Shown piece by piece: positions 8,914 through 16,515 of a stretch of 64,000 nt of DNA (position 1 is the stretch's first letter; each line of letters opens with the position of its first letter). This DNA is from JBEIGE01 sp040382055 (lineage in GTDB: Bacteria; Pseudomonadota; Gammaproteobacteria; Burkholderiales; Burkholderiaceae_C): NCBI GenBank assembly GCA_040382055.1, contig JBEIGE010000002.1, positions 1 through 64,000 of the forward strand, read 5' to 3'. The translations under genes and the position numbers were made by a program. The notes beneath the pieces were generated by a model. It was not told the DNA's origin. It worked only from the letters and a program-made list of their open reading frames with translations, and did not search any database.

Positions 8914-9519
8914 ATGCTCATCCTCCGCTCCTCGCCCTCGTCTCCCTTCGGGCGAAAAATCAAGATGGCCCTGGCGCTTACCGGTCAAAGTCACAACGTG
9001 CATATTGAGCTGGCCAACACCACCGACCCCAGCGACAGCCTGCGCCAACAAAACCCATTGGGAAAAATCCCAATCCTCATGCTGCAAGACGGTACCGCCT
9101 TGTTTGACTCCACGGTGATTGTGGAATACCTCAACGAGTTGGAGGGGCGCGACACCTTGATCCCCAAGGGGCAGCGCATCCTGGTGTTACGCCAGCAGGC
9201 ACTGGCTGATGGTTTGGTAGACGCTGCGATTTTGCAGGTGTATGAGAAGCGCTTTCGGCCATCCGAGCACCATGTGCAGAGCTGGCTGGACCACCAACAG
9301 GGCAAAGTGGCCAGGACACTGGATTTTATGGAACAGGCCACGTCCGCCCCGGGCACGGGAGTACCGCACATCGGCGAGATAGCCCAAGCTGTTGCCCTGG
9401 GCTATCAAGACTTCCGCTTTGGCGGCACCTGGCGCAACACGCACCCCAAGCTGGTCGCCTGGTTGGCCGACTTTGCACAGCGGGTACCCGCGTTTGCGGA
9501 GACAGCACCGCACGATTAA
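8914..9519 (+). CDS. Glutathione S-transferase family protein
   Basis: The product has 201 residues, with an N-terminal thioredoxin-like domain (about 1-78) and a C-terminal helical domain. The N terminus shows the active-site loop SSPSSPFGRKIKMAL, the cis-proline region GKIPILML and the glutathione gamma-glutamate site FDSTVIVEYL. The ATG at 8914 gives the standard start just before the first beta strand (MLILRSSP). An in-frame extension to 8851 adds unrelated residues. The specific substrate cannot be assigned. GSTs of this type conjugate electrophiles or act as thiol reductases in the cytoplasm. Bug receptor and cupin genes flank it on the same strand, without evidence for a common pathway. 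Confidence 0.88.
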   Translation: MLILRSSPSSPFGRKIKMALALTGQSHNVHIELANTTDPSDSLRQQNPLGKIPILMLQDGTALFDSTVIVEYLNELEGRDTLIPKGQRILVLRQQALADGLVDAAILQVYEKRFRPSEHHVQSWLDHQQGKVARTLDFMEQATSAPGTGVPHIGEIAQAVALGYQDFRFGGTWRNTHPKLVAWLADFAQRVPAFAETAPHD

Positions 9520-9568
9520 GACGCTCGCTTAGCAGTATCAATTAACACTTACTTTTGAATAGGCTGCC

Positions 9569-10105
9569 ATGAGCCACGACCATCCGCATTCGTCAGAATC
9601 CACCCCTGCGCATACCCATGCAGAAACGCACACGGACACACCAGCCACTGACTGGCGGGTTGATGGCGTCCGCGTGATCGCAGCCAACCAGCTTGATGGC
9701 AATGTGCCCTCCACCCCCGGCATGGACCGCAAGGCGGCGATCAACTTTGCGCGGGTGGGCGCACAAAAGCTGTGGGCTGGCACGGTCACCATCCATGCCA
9801 ACGCCAAGACCGGTGCCCACCACCATGGGCATCTGGAGAGCGTGATTTATGTGGTCAAGGGCCGTGCCCGGATGCGTTGGGGCGATCACCTGGAGTTCAC
9901 TGCCGAGGCCGGACCTGGCGACTTTATTTATGTGCCGCCCTATGTGCCGCACCAGGAGATCAACGCCAGCCCGACTGAAACACTGGAGTGCGTGCTGTGC
10001 CGCAGTGATGGCCAGGCCGTGGCAATCAACCTGGACATTGAACCGGCTGAAAAGCCCGAACAGGTGCTCTGGGTAGACCCGACCCACCCGCATGGTGGGG
10101 TGTAA
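9569..10105 (+). CDS. Cupin-domain protein with histidine-rich N terminus
   Basis: The product has 178 residues. Residues 1-25 are rich in His and Thr (SHDHPHSSESTPAHTHAET) and look like a flexible metal-binding tail. A single double-stranded beta-helix (cupin 2) covers about residues 65-150. Cupin motif 1 is seen as GAHHHGHLESVIYVVKGRAR (His84-His88, Glu90) and motif 2 as PGDFIYVPPYVPHQE (His128), so a 3-His/1-Glu metal site is intact. The enzymatic role is unassigned; relatives include isomerases, dioxygenases and non-enzymatic sensors. It ends 12 bases before the convergent sco gene. Confidence 0.8.
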   Translation: MSHDHPHSSESTPAHTHAETHTDTPATDWRVDGVRVIAANQLDGNVPSTPGMDRKAAINFARVGAQKLWAGTVTIHANAKTGAHHHGHLESVIYVVKGRARMRWGDHLEFTAEAGPGDFIYVPPYVPHQEINASPTETLECVLCRSDGQAVAINLDIEPAEKPEQVLWVDPTHPHGGV

Positions 10106-10116
10106 GCCAGGATCGG

Positions 10117-10731
10117 CTAGTTTTTCAGCAGCAGTGCGATGTCTGCCGCCATCGACTGAGGACCGGTGCCAAACCGGGTGTAGAGGCGCAAGCGGCCTTG
10201 CGGGTCATAAATGTAGCTGCCGGCCGAGTGGTCCATGGTGTAGCTGGTAGCGGTCTTTCCGGGAGCTTTTTTGTAAAACACCTTGTAGTCTTTGGCCAAG
10301 GCCACCAGGGACTCGGGCGTAGGAATGAGCGCCAGAAAAGCGGGGTCGAAATTGGTCATATAGGCCTTGAGCACGGTGGGGGTGTCGCGCTCGGGGTCAA
10401 TGGTCACAAACAGGCCCTGCACGCGTTCACCGTCAGCACCCAGCAGTTTTTTGACTTCGGCCAGCTCGGTCATGGAGGTGGGGCAGACATCAGGGCACTG
10501 GGTGAAGCCGAAAAACAGCACCACCACCTTGCCTGAGAAGTCTTTGAGGCTGCGGGTCTGGCCGTTGTGGTCGGGCAGATTGAAGTCTTTCGCGTAATCA
10601 GCACCGGTCACATCGATGCCGGAAAACTTCAGCGTCTTCTCGGAGCATGCAGAAATAAGTGCCGAAACACCTATGGCAATTAATAAGCTTGCTATGAATT
10701 TAAGAGTTCTTCGTTTTTGCACAGGGGACAT
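10117..10731 (-). CDS. sco: SCO1/SenC/PrrC copper chaperone for cytochrome oxidase assembly (lipoprotein)
   Basis: The product has 204 residues. A hydrophobic signal segment ends at a lipobox-like LISAC (Cys29), suggesting a membrane-tethered lipoprotein facing the periplasm. The thioredoxin-fold domain carries the Sco copper site: Cys79 and Cys83 in the CPDVC motif and His168 in MDHSAG. It delivers copper to, or reduces, the CuA site of oxidase subunit II. The ATG at 10731 was chosen over an upstream in-frame extension because it places the signal peptide at the N terminus. It lies 7 bases after the ctaB stop and is the last gene of the oxidase assembly cluster. Confidence 0.92.
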   Translation of the reverse strand: MSPVQKRRTLKFIASLLIAIGVSALISACSEKTLKFSGIDVTGADYAKDFNLPDHNGQTRSLKDFSGKVVVLFFGFTQCPDVCPTSMTELAEVKKLLGADGERVQGLFVTIDPERDTPTVLKAYMTNFDPAFLALIPTPESLVALAKDYKVFYKKAPGKTATSYTMDHSAGSYIYDPQGRLRLYTRFGTGPQSMAADIALLLKN

Positions 10732-10738
10732 GGCCGAT

Positions 10739-11653
10739 TCAATAAACATAGTGGTCCACCAGGAAGGCAATGAACAGCAGGCTGAGGTGGTAGAGCGAAA
10801 AACGGAAGGTCTGACGTGCCAGCGCATCAGAATAATTACGCCACAGGGCATAACCGTAGCCGCAAAAGACCAGGCTTAACACCACCGCACTGGCCAGATA
10901 AATCCAGGAACTCATGCCGTACACAAAGGGCATCAGGCAAGCTGCAAACAGCACCAGCGTGTAGAGCAGGATTTGCAGCCGGGTAAATTCGCTGCCGTGG
11001 GTGACCGGCAGCATGGGCAAGCCGGACTTGCGGTAGTCTTCCACGCGGTACAGGGCCAGCGCCCAGAAATGCGGCGGCGTCCACAGGAAAATGATGAGAA
11101 ACAGAATCAGCGCTTCCGGTGCCACCTCACCCGTCATGGCAGCCCAGCCCAGCACTGGCGGCATGGCCCCCGAAGCACCACCAATCACAATGTTCTGTGG
11201 TGTGAGCGGTTTGAGCACAACGGTGTAGATCACTGCATAGCCCACAAAGGTGGCGAAGGTAAGCCACATGGTCAAAGGGTTAACCGTGACATACAAAAGC
11301 GCAGAGCCTAGTGTGCACAACACGGCTGAAAAAATCAGCGTTTGCGTATCGCTGAGTTCACCCCGCGCTGTTGGTCGCCAGGACGTGCGCTTCATTTTGG
11401 CGTCTATGCCTTTTTCCACAATGCAATTAAAGGCTGCTGCTGCACCCGCCACCAGCCAGATCCCGATGCAGGCCAGCAGAGCCAGCTTGAGATCGGCCAA
11501 GGTGGGTACCCCAGGCACGGCCAGCACCATGCCGATCAGTGCACAAAAAACGATTAGTTGCACCACGCGCGGTTTGGTCAGTGCATAGAACTGGCCCAGC
11601 ACCGAGGTGGCTGGGCTGTGAGGGGCCGGACTGGCTGCGCTGTTATTGTTCAT
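10739..11653 (-). CDS. ctaB: Protoheme IX farnesyltransferase (haem O synthase)
   Basis: The product has 304 residues with nine predicted membrane helices, the usual size for CtaB/CyoE/COX10. The first substrate-binding motif is at NCIVEKGIDAKMKRTSWRP (the N-x3-D-x2-MxRT type) and the second includes WTPPHFWALAL and the loop with YRKSGLPMLPVTHG. It transfers the farnesyl chain to haem b, giving haem O for the aa3 oxidase. Its start overlaps the ctaA stop by 4 bases, so the two haem A biosynthesis steps are translationally coupled. A longer open frame in the same phase reads into ctaA and was rejected. Confidence 0.96.
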   Translation of the reverse strand: MNNNSAASPAPHSPATSVLGQFYALTKPRVVQLIVFCALIGMVLAVPGVPTLADLKLALLACIGIWLVAGAAAAFNCIVEKGIDAKMKRTSWRPTARGELSDTQTLIFSAVLCTLGSALLYVTVNPLTMWLTFATFVGYAVIYTVVLKPLTPQNIVIGGASGAMPPVLGWAAMTGEVAPEALILFLIIFLWTPPHFWALALYRVEDYRKSGLPMLPVTHGSEFTRLQILLYTLVLFAACLMPFVYGMSSWIYLASAVVLSLVFCGYGYALWRNYSDALARQTFRFSLYHLSLLFIAFLVDHYVY

Positions 11654-12855
11654 GCCTTGGACCTCCGGACAAACGCCAATGGCTGCTGCTGCGGGCTGTA
11701 GCCCCGAGTGGTGGTGAGCAAGCCAGTCAGCACCACCACCATGGCACCGGCACCACCGGTATGCAATACAGCCGCGAGCAAAGGCCAACCCAGGACGGCA
11801 TTGCTGACCCCGGTAATGAACTGCAGCAGTAAAAGGGCTGCCAGCGCTTTTGCATAGCCCTTCAGGGCTGTGCCGGCCCACAGGTAAGCCGCAAGACTGC
11901 CGAGTGTGAGCAGCGTCAGCACGGCAAGCATACGGTGCGCCATGTGAATGGCGGTGAGCGCTTGAAAGGTAATGGATTGCCCCTGGCCCGACAGGCCCAA
12001 AGCACGCCAAAGCTCGAAACCGCCGGCAAAGTCCATGTCCGGCCACCAGCTGCCCTGACACATCGGGAATTCGCTGCAAGCCAGTACCGCGTAGTTGGTG
12101 CTGACCCACGCACCGGAGGCCGCCTGCAGCAGCAGCAAAGCCAAGCTGGCCGCTATCCAGAATCGCACACGGTGCAACACATGAACCGGTCCGCCACCTT
12201 GTCCTTGTAATTGCTGGTGCTCTTGGCCGCGGCCTTTGACCACCTGGATGGTGAGCAAGGCCAGCAAACCGTAACCGCCCAGCAGGTGAAGGCTGACGAT
12301 GGCAGGAAACAGTTTCATGGTGACGGTCAGTGCGCCAAAAGCACCCTGAATGCAGACCCAGACCAGCGTGAGTGTGGGCCACCATGGGCTAAACGGACGA
12401 ACTGCAGGTGATGAACCACGCGGCTTGGAGCCCCACCAACTCAGGCAGGTCATGACCACAATCAACACGCCGACACCCGAGGCCAGGTAGCGGTGGATCA
12501 TTTCGATCCAGGCCTTGGTATGGGTCACCGGGCCGCTGGGCAAGGCCGTTTGCGCCGCGGAAATTTGTGTCTGCGCACCCAGCGGGGTGGCGCTGCCATA
12601 GCAACCTGGCCAGTCTGGGCAGCCCAGACCGCTGTCGGTCAGCCGGGTGAAGGCGCCGAACAGAACCAGGTCAAAGGTGAGGAACAGGGTTACGAGAGCT
12701 AAGGTCTGCAGGCGCTGAGAAGGCCCGGCGCGGCGCTGGCGCAAACCAACCCAGGCCAGTGGCGGCAAGGCCAGCAAAACGCCCACCAGCATCAGGCGTG
12801 CCAGCGGACTTAAATCAAACAGATGGGACATGCCCAGAAAGTCTTGCGTCGTCAT
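11650..12855 (-). CDS. ctaA: Haem A synthase (COX15/CtaA)
   Basis: The product has 401 residues and eight hydrophobic helices. The first helical half has TRLTDSGLGCPDWPGCYG, with the conserved cysteine pair of type COX15 proteins in the first periplasmic loop. The histidines expected to ligate haem lie in EMIHRYLAS, VSLHLLGG, AIHMAHRML and AVLHTGG. The enzyme oxidises the C8 methyl of haem O to a formyl group, giving haem A. The start at 12855 forms an ATGA overlap with the upstream Sco-like gene. A second in-frame ATG at 12831 is also possible. Order and spacing put it in one transcript with the neighbouring assembly genes. Confidence 0.95.
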   Translation of the reverse strand: MTTQDFLGMSHLFDLSPLARLMLVGVLLALPPLAWVGLRQRRAGPSQRLQTLALVTLFLTFDLVLFGAFTRLTDSGLGCPDWPGCYGSATPLGAQTQISAAQTALPSGPVTHTKAWIEMIHRYLASGVGVLIVVMTCLSWWGSKPRGSSPAVRPFSPWWPTLTLVWVCIQGAFGALTVTMKLFPAIVSLHLLGGYGLLALLTIQVVKGRGQEHQQLQGQGGGPVHVLHRVRFWIAASLALLLLQAASGAWVSTNYAVLACSEFPMCQGSWWPDMDFAGGFELWRALGLSGQGQSITFQALTAIHMAHRMLAVLTLLTLGSLAAYLWAGTALKGYAKALAALLLLQFITGVSNAVLGWPLLAAVLHTGGAGAMVVVLTGLLTTTRGYSPQQQPLAFVRRSKA

Positions 12856-13610
12856 GGGCTTGCCGGTTTGACCAGACGACCCGGCTCGTCCCAGGAGGAA
12901 GAGGCGCGCAGCAGGCGTTCCAGGTCTTTTTTGGCTTTACTTGCTGATGCTGCGTCCAGGTTGGCCGGGAAACGCATCATCCAGTTGCCCATGGGGTCAA
13001 CCACGTACAGGTGCTGGGACAAATCGTGTCCGGGAGCAGGTGCCAGCCATTGCGCTATTTGCGCCAGGGGCATGCGCAGCAAGGTGGCTTCTTTGAGGCC
13101 GGGGCGCAGGACGTCGGGTACAGGCAGGTCATCGCTGATGAGCCAGACGCGGTCGACCCGGTCTTTTTCGCGGCCCAGCGCCTCACGCAGCTGGCGTTGC
13201 AAATACAGCTGCTGCACGCAGGCCTCCAGGCATTGACCACTGCCCACGCTCACCAACAGCCACTGCCCTTTGAGCATTGCAAGCTTTTGCGTCTGTCCGT
13301 CCAGATTAACCGCGCTGACATCAGGCAGGGAACGCTGCGGGTTGATGAGTTCGCCAAAATGACGACGTCCTTCGGGGCGGATAACGTAGTAGGTCAGGTA
13401 AGAAGCCACTACCGGCGCGGCACATACCAAAAACACCAGAATCATTTTCCATCGTCCCAAGCTTGTACGTTGTGACGCGTTTGCAGACACCTGATCCATC
13501 GCAGGCATGCTATGCACCGTCAGCCCCAGCGGCTGGTCTGCCCGCAGGGTGCCAGGGGCTTTAGTGCTGGCGTTGTTTGATAAGTCTTCTGACAATTTGA
13601 AACCAGACAT
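12852..13610 (-). CDS. Sco-like membrane protein of the cytochrome oxidase cluster
   Basis: The product has about 252 residues. After a polar N-terminal part (about 1-52) comes one membrane helix (MILVFLVCAAPVVASYLTYYV), then a periplasmic domain of about 175 residues with a thioredoxin-like layout. A CxxxC pair (QCLEAC) sits where SCO1 has its copper cysteines. The typical DHS histidine is not obvious, although HDLSQH is nearby. The position inside the oxidase cluster between SURF1 and ctaA suggests a second, divergent thiol/copper assembly factor. The start is uncertain: ATG at 13610 overlaps the end of SURF1 by 50 bases, and the next candidates (13508, 13499) would remove part of the soluble N terminus. 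Confidence 0.7.
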   Translation of the reverse strand: MSGFKLSEDLSNNASTKAPGTLRADQPLGLTVHSMPAMDQVSANASQRTSLGRWKMILVFLVCAAPVVASYLTYYVIRPEGRRHFGELINPQRSLPDVSAVNLDGQTQKLAMLKGQWLLVSVGSGQCLEACVQQLYLQRQLREALGREKDRVDRVWLISDDLPVPDVLRPGLKEATLLRMPLAQIAQWLAPAPGHDLSQHLYVVDPMGNWMMRFPANLDAASASKAKKDLERLLRASSSWDEPGRLVKPASP

Positions 13611-14259
13611 AAAGAATAGCAATCAGGGCGCTGAGCCCGAACCATTGAAAGGCGTAGCCGTAGTGTTTGTCAACGCCGGTATTGGCCACAGGCCAGTCAC
13701 GGCTAAGGCCATCGCTGGCGTCACCTGTTTGCCGCACCGACACCGGCAAAAGGCCAAGACCGGTTTCCAGGCCAAACTGCGTTAAGTCCAGATTTTGCCG
13801 GATTGGACCTGAACCAGTATCGCCAAGCTCATAAAGCTTGGAGGGTGGCGGGGCTATCCGTCCCACAAGCTGTACAGGCTCTGTTGGTGTGGGTACATCC
13901 GGCACCTGTGTGCGGTCCACAAAATTTCGCGCTACCCAGCCCCGTTGCACCAATACGGCACGCCCGCCTTCCAGCAACAAAGGGGTCATGACGTACAGGC
14001 CCGGCTTGGCATTCATCTGGCGGTTATCCAGAAAAATCGTCTTGCCAGGCAGCCAGCGCCCCCGCAGGTGCACGGTGCGATGGATCAAGGGCTCAAAGTT
14101 GGTGACATCTAGCAGGGCAGCGGGCTCCAGCACCGAGCGCAGGCTTTGAGCCTCAATGCGGGCAAACAGCTGCTCTTTTTGCGCTGCACGATCAAGCTGC
14201 CAGCGCCCCAGAGACAAGGTCAGCAGAACCCCGGCCAAAGCGGAAATACTGATCACCAC
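13561..14259 (-). CDS. SURF1 family cytochrome oxidase assembly protein
   Basis: The product has 232 residues with the SURF1 topology: one helix at each end (about 1-20 and 208-226) and a soluble periplasmic domain between. Family motifs include LGRWQLDRAAQKE at the N terminus, NRQMNAKPGLYVMTPL, VLVQRGWVAR and the C-terminal HYGYAFQWFGL. SURF1 helps insert haem A into subunit I. The start is a GTG at 14259, with a second GTG at 14256. No upstream ATG exists in frame, and extension would run into the divergent DUF2909 gene, which begins only 36 bases away. It heads a five-gene minus-strand run to sco. Confidence 0.92.
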   Translation of the reverse strand: MVISISALAGVLLTLSLGRWQLDRAAQKEQLFARIEAQSLRSVLEPAALLDVTNFEPLIHRTVHLRGRWLPGKTIFLDNRQMNAKPGLYVMTPLLLEGGRAVLVQRGWVARNFVDRTQVPDVPTPTEPVQLVGRIAPPPSKLYELGDTGSGPIRQNLDLTQFGLETGLGLLPVSVRQTGDASDGLSRDWPVANTGVDKHYGYAFQWFGLSALIAILYVWFQIVRRLIKQRQH

Positions 14260-14295
14260 GAACTTCAGGCGAGGACTCCCGCGATAATCCCCCGT

Positions 14296-14517
14296 ATGAA
14301 ATACCTCATTGTGATTGCGTTTCTGGCCATCATTGGCAGCCTGGGTTCGGCCCTGTTTTTCATGATGCAGGATGGGCGCAACGGCAAGGCCAAGTCCAGC
14401 AAAATGGCCTGGGCATTGGCTCTGCGTGTGGGGTTTTCAATACTGCTGTTTGCCTGCATTCTCGTGGCCTGGAAACTGGGCTATGTGACACCCACCGGCA
14501 TTCCTGCGGGCAAGTAA
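14296..14517 (+). CDS. DUF2909 twin-transmembrane protein
   Basis: This 73-residue protein has two membrane helices (about 4-24 and 41-62) separated by a basic loop (QDGRNGKAKSSK). It matches the DUF2909 twin-helix family that recurs beside cytochrome oxidase assembly genes in Burkholderiales. It lies on the plus strand between the minus-strand SURF1 and ctaE genes, so it has its own promoter in the 36-base gap. The shared terminator at 14522 follows immediately. Function unknown; an oxidase assembly or stability role is suggested only by location. Confidence 0.8.
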   Translation: MKYLIVIAFLAIIGSLGSALFFMMQDGRNGKAKSSKMAWALALRVGFSILLFACILVAWKLGYVTPTGIPAGK

Positions 14518-14521
14518 AAAC

Positions 14522-14544
14522 AAAAGCCGCTTGAAGCGGCTTTT
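14522..14544. terminator. Bidirectional Rho-independent terminator
   Basis: The hairpin AAAAGCCGC-TTGAA-GCGGCTTTT has A-rich and T-rich flanks, so it can end transcripts of both the DUF2909 gene (plus) and ctaE (minus), which converge here. Confidence 0.85.
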
Positions 14545-14574
14545 GTGGGGCAACGGATCATGTCCGTGCAGCAA

Positions 14575-15462
14575 TTAGAGCCAGTACACAAGAATGTAAA
14601 GGCCCAACCAAACCACATCCACAAAGTGCCAATACCAGGCGGCACCTTCAAAACCAAAGTGCTTGTCAGCCGTGAAGTGGCCTTTTTGCAGCCGCAAGGT
14701 GATGAAAAAAAGCATCAACATGCCGACGAACACATGAAATCCATGAAAGCCGGTGAGCATGAAGAAAGTGGAGCCAAAAACGCCTGAACTGAGTTTGAGG
14801 TTGAGGTCAGTGTAGGCATGAAAGTACTCGTAGCCCTGCACGCACAGGAAGGTGGCACCCAGCAGCACCGTCAGCCACATGAAGGCGATGGTCTTGCCAC
14901 GATGACCTTCACGTAGCGCGTGGTGGGCAACCGTGAGGGTCACGCCTGAGGTCAGGAGCAAGGCAGTATTGATGGTTGGCAACCAGAACGGGCCCATGGT
15001 GGTGAAAGGCTCCACAATGCCTGCAGGTGAAGCTGTGGCGCCAGCCACCATAGAGGGCCAAGCCGCTTTGAAATCGGGCCAGAGCAAGGCGTTTTCAAGA
15101 CTGCCCAAAGCAGGCACCGAATGCACGCGCGCCCACCACAAGGCCGTGAAGAAGGCACCAAAGAACATGACCTCAGAGAAGATAAACCAGGTCATGCTCC
15201 AACGATACGAAATATCGATCTTGTGGCCGTACTGGCCACCTTCGCTCTCGGAGACGGCTTGGCCAAACCACTGGTACAAGGTGAACAGCCACCACACCAT
15301 GCCCAACAGAAGGGCGTATTTCCCCCACTCAGCACCGTTCATCCACTGGGCTGCGCCCAAGAACAAAAAGAACAGGCCGATAGAGGCCATCATGGGATGG
15401 CGGGACGGCGCAGGAACAAAGTAATGGGGGGTGCCTGCGGCGGCGTGTGATGTTGAACTCAT
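14575..15462 (-). CDS. ctaE: Cytochrome c oxidase subunit III
   Basis: The product has 295 residues and seven predicted helices, the standard subunit III layout. Characteristic segments are the N-terminal YFVPAPSRHPM, SMTWFIFSEVMFFGAFF with the conserved glutamate in helix III, and the C-terminal GFHGFHVFVGMLML plus AWYWHFVDVVWLGLY. Subunit III stabilises subunit I and supports proton uptake. A larger loop between helices (about 110-150) is typical of betaproteobacterial versions. The DUF2970 gene lies 96 bases upstream. Transcription ends at the hairpin at 14522. Confidence 0.97.
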   Translation of the reverse strand: MSSTSHAAAGTPHYFVPAPSRHPMMASIGLFFLFLGAAQWMNGAEWGKYALLLGMVWWLFTLYQWFGQAVSESEGGQYGHKIDISYRWSMTWFIFSEVMFFGAFFTALWWARVHSVPALGSLENALLWPDFKAAWPSMVAGATASPAGIVEPFTTMGPFWLPTINTALLLTSGVTLTVAHHALREGHRGKTIAFMWLTVLLGATFLCVQGYEYFHAYTDLNLKLSSGVFGSTFFMLTGFHGFHVFVGMLMLFFITLRLQKGHFTADKHFGFEGAAWYWHFVDVVWLGLYILVYWL

Positions 15463-15558
15463 GTCAATTCCATTTCTTCCAGTTTCAATTTTTCAGGTTT
15501 CATTACTTCAAGATTCGCATCGTGACGCTTACACCGGTATCACGAGTTAGCAATGGTG

Positions 15559-15750
15559 CTAGTTAAGCACCACCCAATTGACCAAAGCAATCAGGCTGAG
15601 CACAAACAGCAGCGCACCAATAATGCCAACCAGGATGACATGAACCGGGTTCAGCCTGGCCATGTCTTGCTGGTAATCACTCCCTTTTCTGATGCCCAGG
15701 AAAGACCAGGCCACAGCCTTGATCGTTCGCCATGCATTGAGTTGACTCAT
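15559..15750 (-). CDS. DUF2970 small membrane protein
   Basis: This 63-residue protein has one C-terminal membrane helix (HVILVGIIGALLFVLSLIALV). The amphipathic N-terminal part contains AWSFLGIRKGSDYQQDMARLNPVH, the conserved DUF2970 signature. It overlaps the ctaG stop by 4 bases, so it is translated together with the copper chaperone. The family is restricted to oxidase clusters of Beta- and Gammaproteobacteria and probably assists assembly; the mechanism is unknown. Confidence 0.88.
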   Translation of the reverse strand: MSQLNAWRTIKAVAWSFLGIRKGSDYQQDMARLNPVHVILVGIIGALLFVLSLIALVNWVVLN

Positions 15751-16355
15751 ACGCCGGCTCCTGGAACCAAGCGTTCGGGGGCCTTGTACGCGGTTGAACC
15801 AGGTGCGGGCGGGGTTTTGCTACCCACTTCAAAAAACGTGTACGACAGCGTGATGGTGCTCACATCTTTGGACAGCTTGGGGTCAATCACAAAAGCCACC
15901 GGCCAACTTTTCTTTTCGCCGGGCTCCAGGGTGTACTGCTGGAAACAAAAACATTCGAGTTTGTTGAAGTGCGCAGAAGCCTGAGTGGGCGCATAGCTGG
16001 GAATGGCCTGGGCCGACATGCGCCGGTCTTGCACATTGCGAAACTCGTAAATGACCGTCGCAAGTTCGCCCGGATGGACCTGAATGGAATTTTGAGCCGG
16101 TTTGAAATCCCAGGGACCGCGGGAATTGGCATCAAATTCAACCGTGATGGTGCGACTGGTATCGACCTGAGTATTGGGTGCAATGCGGGACGAGGCACCA
16201 GGAACATCCCGCACGCCCAAGGCGAGGATGTTGATGCCGGTGAGCTCACAAATATGTTTGTAAATCGGCACCAGGGCATAACCAAAAGCAAACATACCGG
16301 CCGTCACCACGACCAGTTTGCCCAGCATTTTGATATTTCCAGTGCGCAAAACCAT
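15747..16355 (-). CDS. ctaG: Cytochrome c oxidase assembly protein CtaG (Cox11)
   Basis: The product has 202 residues, with an N-terminal membrane helix (about 10-28) followed by an immunoglobulin-like periplasmic domain. The copper-binding CFCF motif (LECFCFQQYTLEPGE) is intact, as is the conserved FDANSRGPWDFKP segment. Cox11 delivers copper to the CuB centre of subunit I. It lies between the 37-residue assembly protein and DUF2970 in the minus-strand ctaC-ctaD operon. The start at 16355 (GTG/ATG region MVLRTGNIK) places a short basic tail before the helix. Confidence 0.95.
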   Translation of the reverse strand: MVLRTGNIKMLGKLVVVTAGMFAFGYALVPIYKHICELTGINILALGVRDVPGASSRIAPNTQVDTSRTITVEFDANSRGPWDFKPAQNSIQVHPGELATVIYEFRNVQDRRMSAQAIPSYAPTQASAHFNKLECFCFQQYTLEPGEKKSWPVAFVIDPKLSKDVSTITLSYTFFEVGSKTPPAPGSTAYKAPERLVPGAGV

Positions 16356-16372
16356 GATTTGCCAGTTTGTAT

Positions 16373-16486
16373 TTACTTGCCCAAGATGATCATCTTGACC
16401 ATGAAGCCGACGAAAAACACGAGCACCACAGACAACAAGATCATTGCCATCTTGAAGTTGGATTTTTTTTGTTCTTCAGGTGTCAT
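16373..16486 (-). CDS. Cytochrome oxidase small assembly protein, 37 aa
   Basis: The minus strand encodes MTPEEQKKSNFKMAMILL and continues through a single hydrophobic helix to end ...MVKMIILGK. The total is 37 residues: a short charged N terminus (residues 2-12) and one membrane span (about 13-34). Its size, composition and position between ctaD and ctaG match the tiny assembly proteins annotated there in Burkholderiales. It is too short for default gene callers. It lies 29 bases after the ctaD stop and 17 bases before the ctaG start, so it is part of the operon. Confidence 0.8.
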   Translation of the reverse strand: MTPEEQKKSNFKMAMILLSVVLVFFVGFMVKMIILGK

Positions 16487-16515
16487 GGTGCATTTCGATA
16501 CAGGCTTGTGGTCAT

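Noticed and set aside
11654..12385. Long upstream extension of the ctaB frame
   Set aside because: It lies wholly inside ctaA in another phase; the ATG at 11653 gives the normal 304-residue enzyme.
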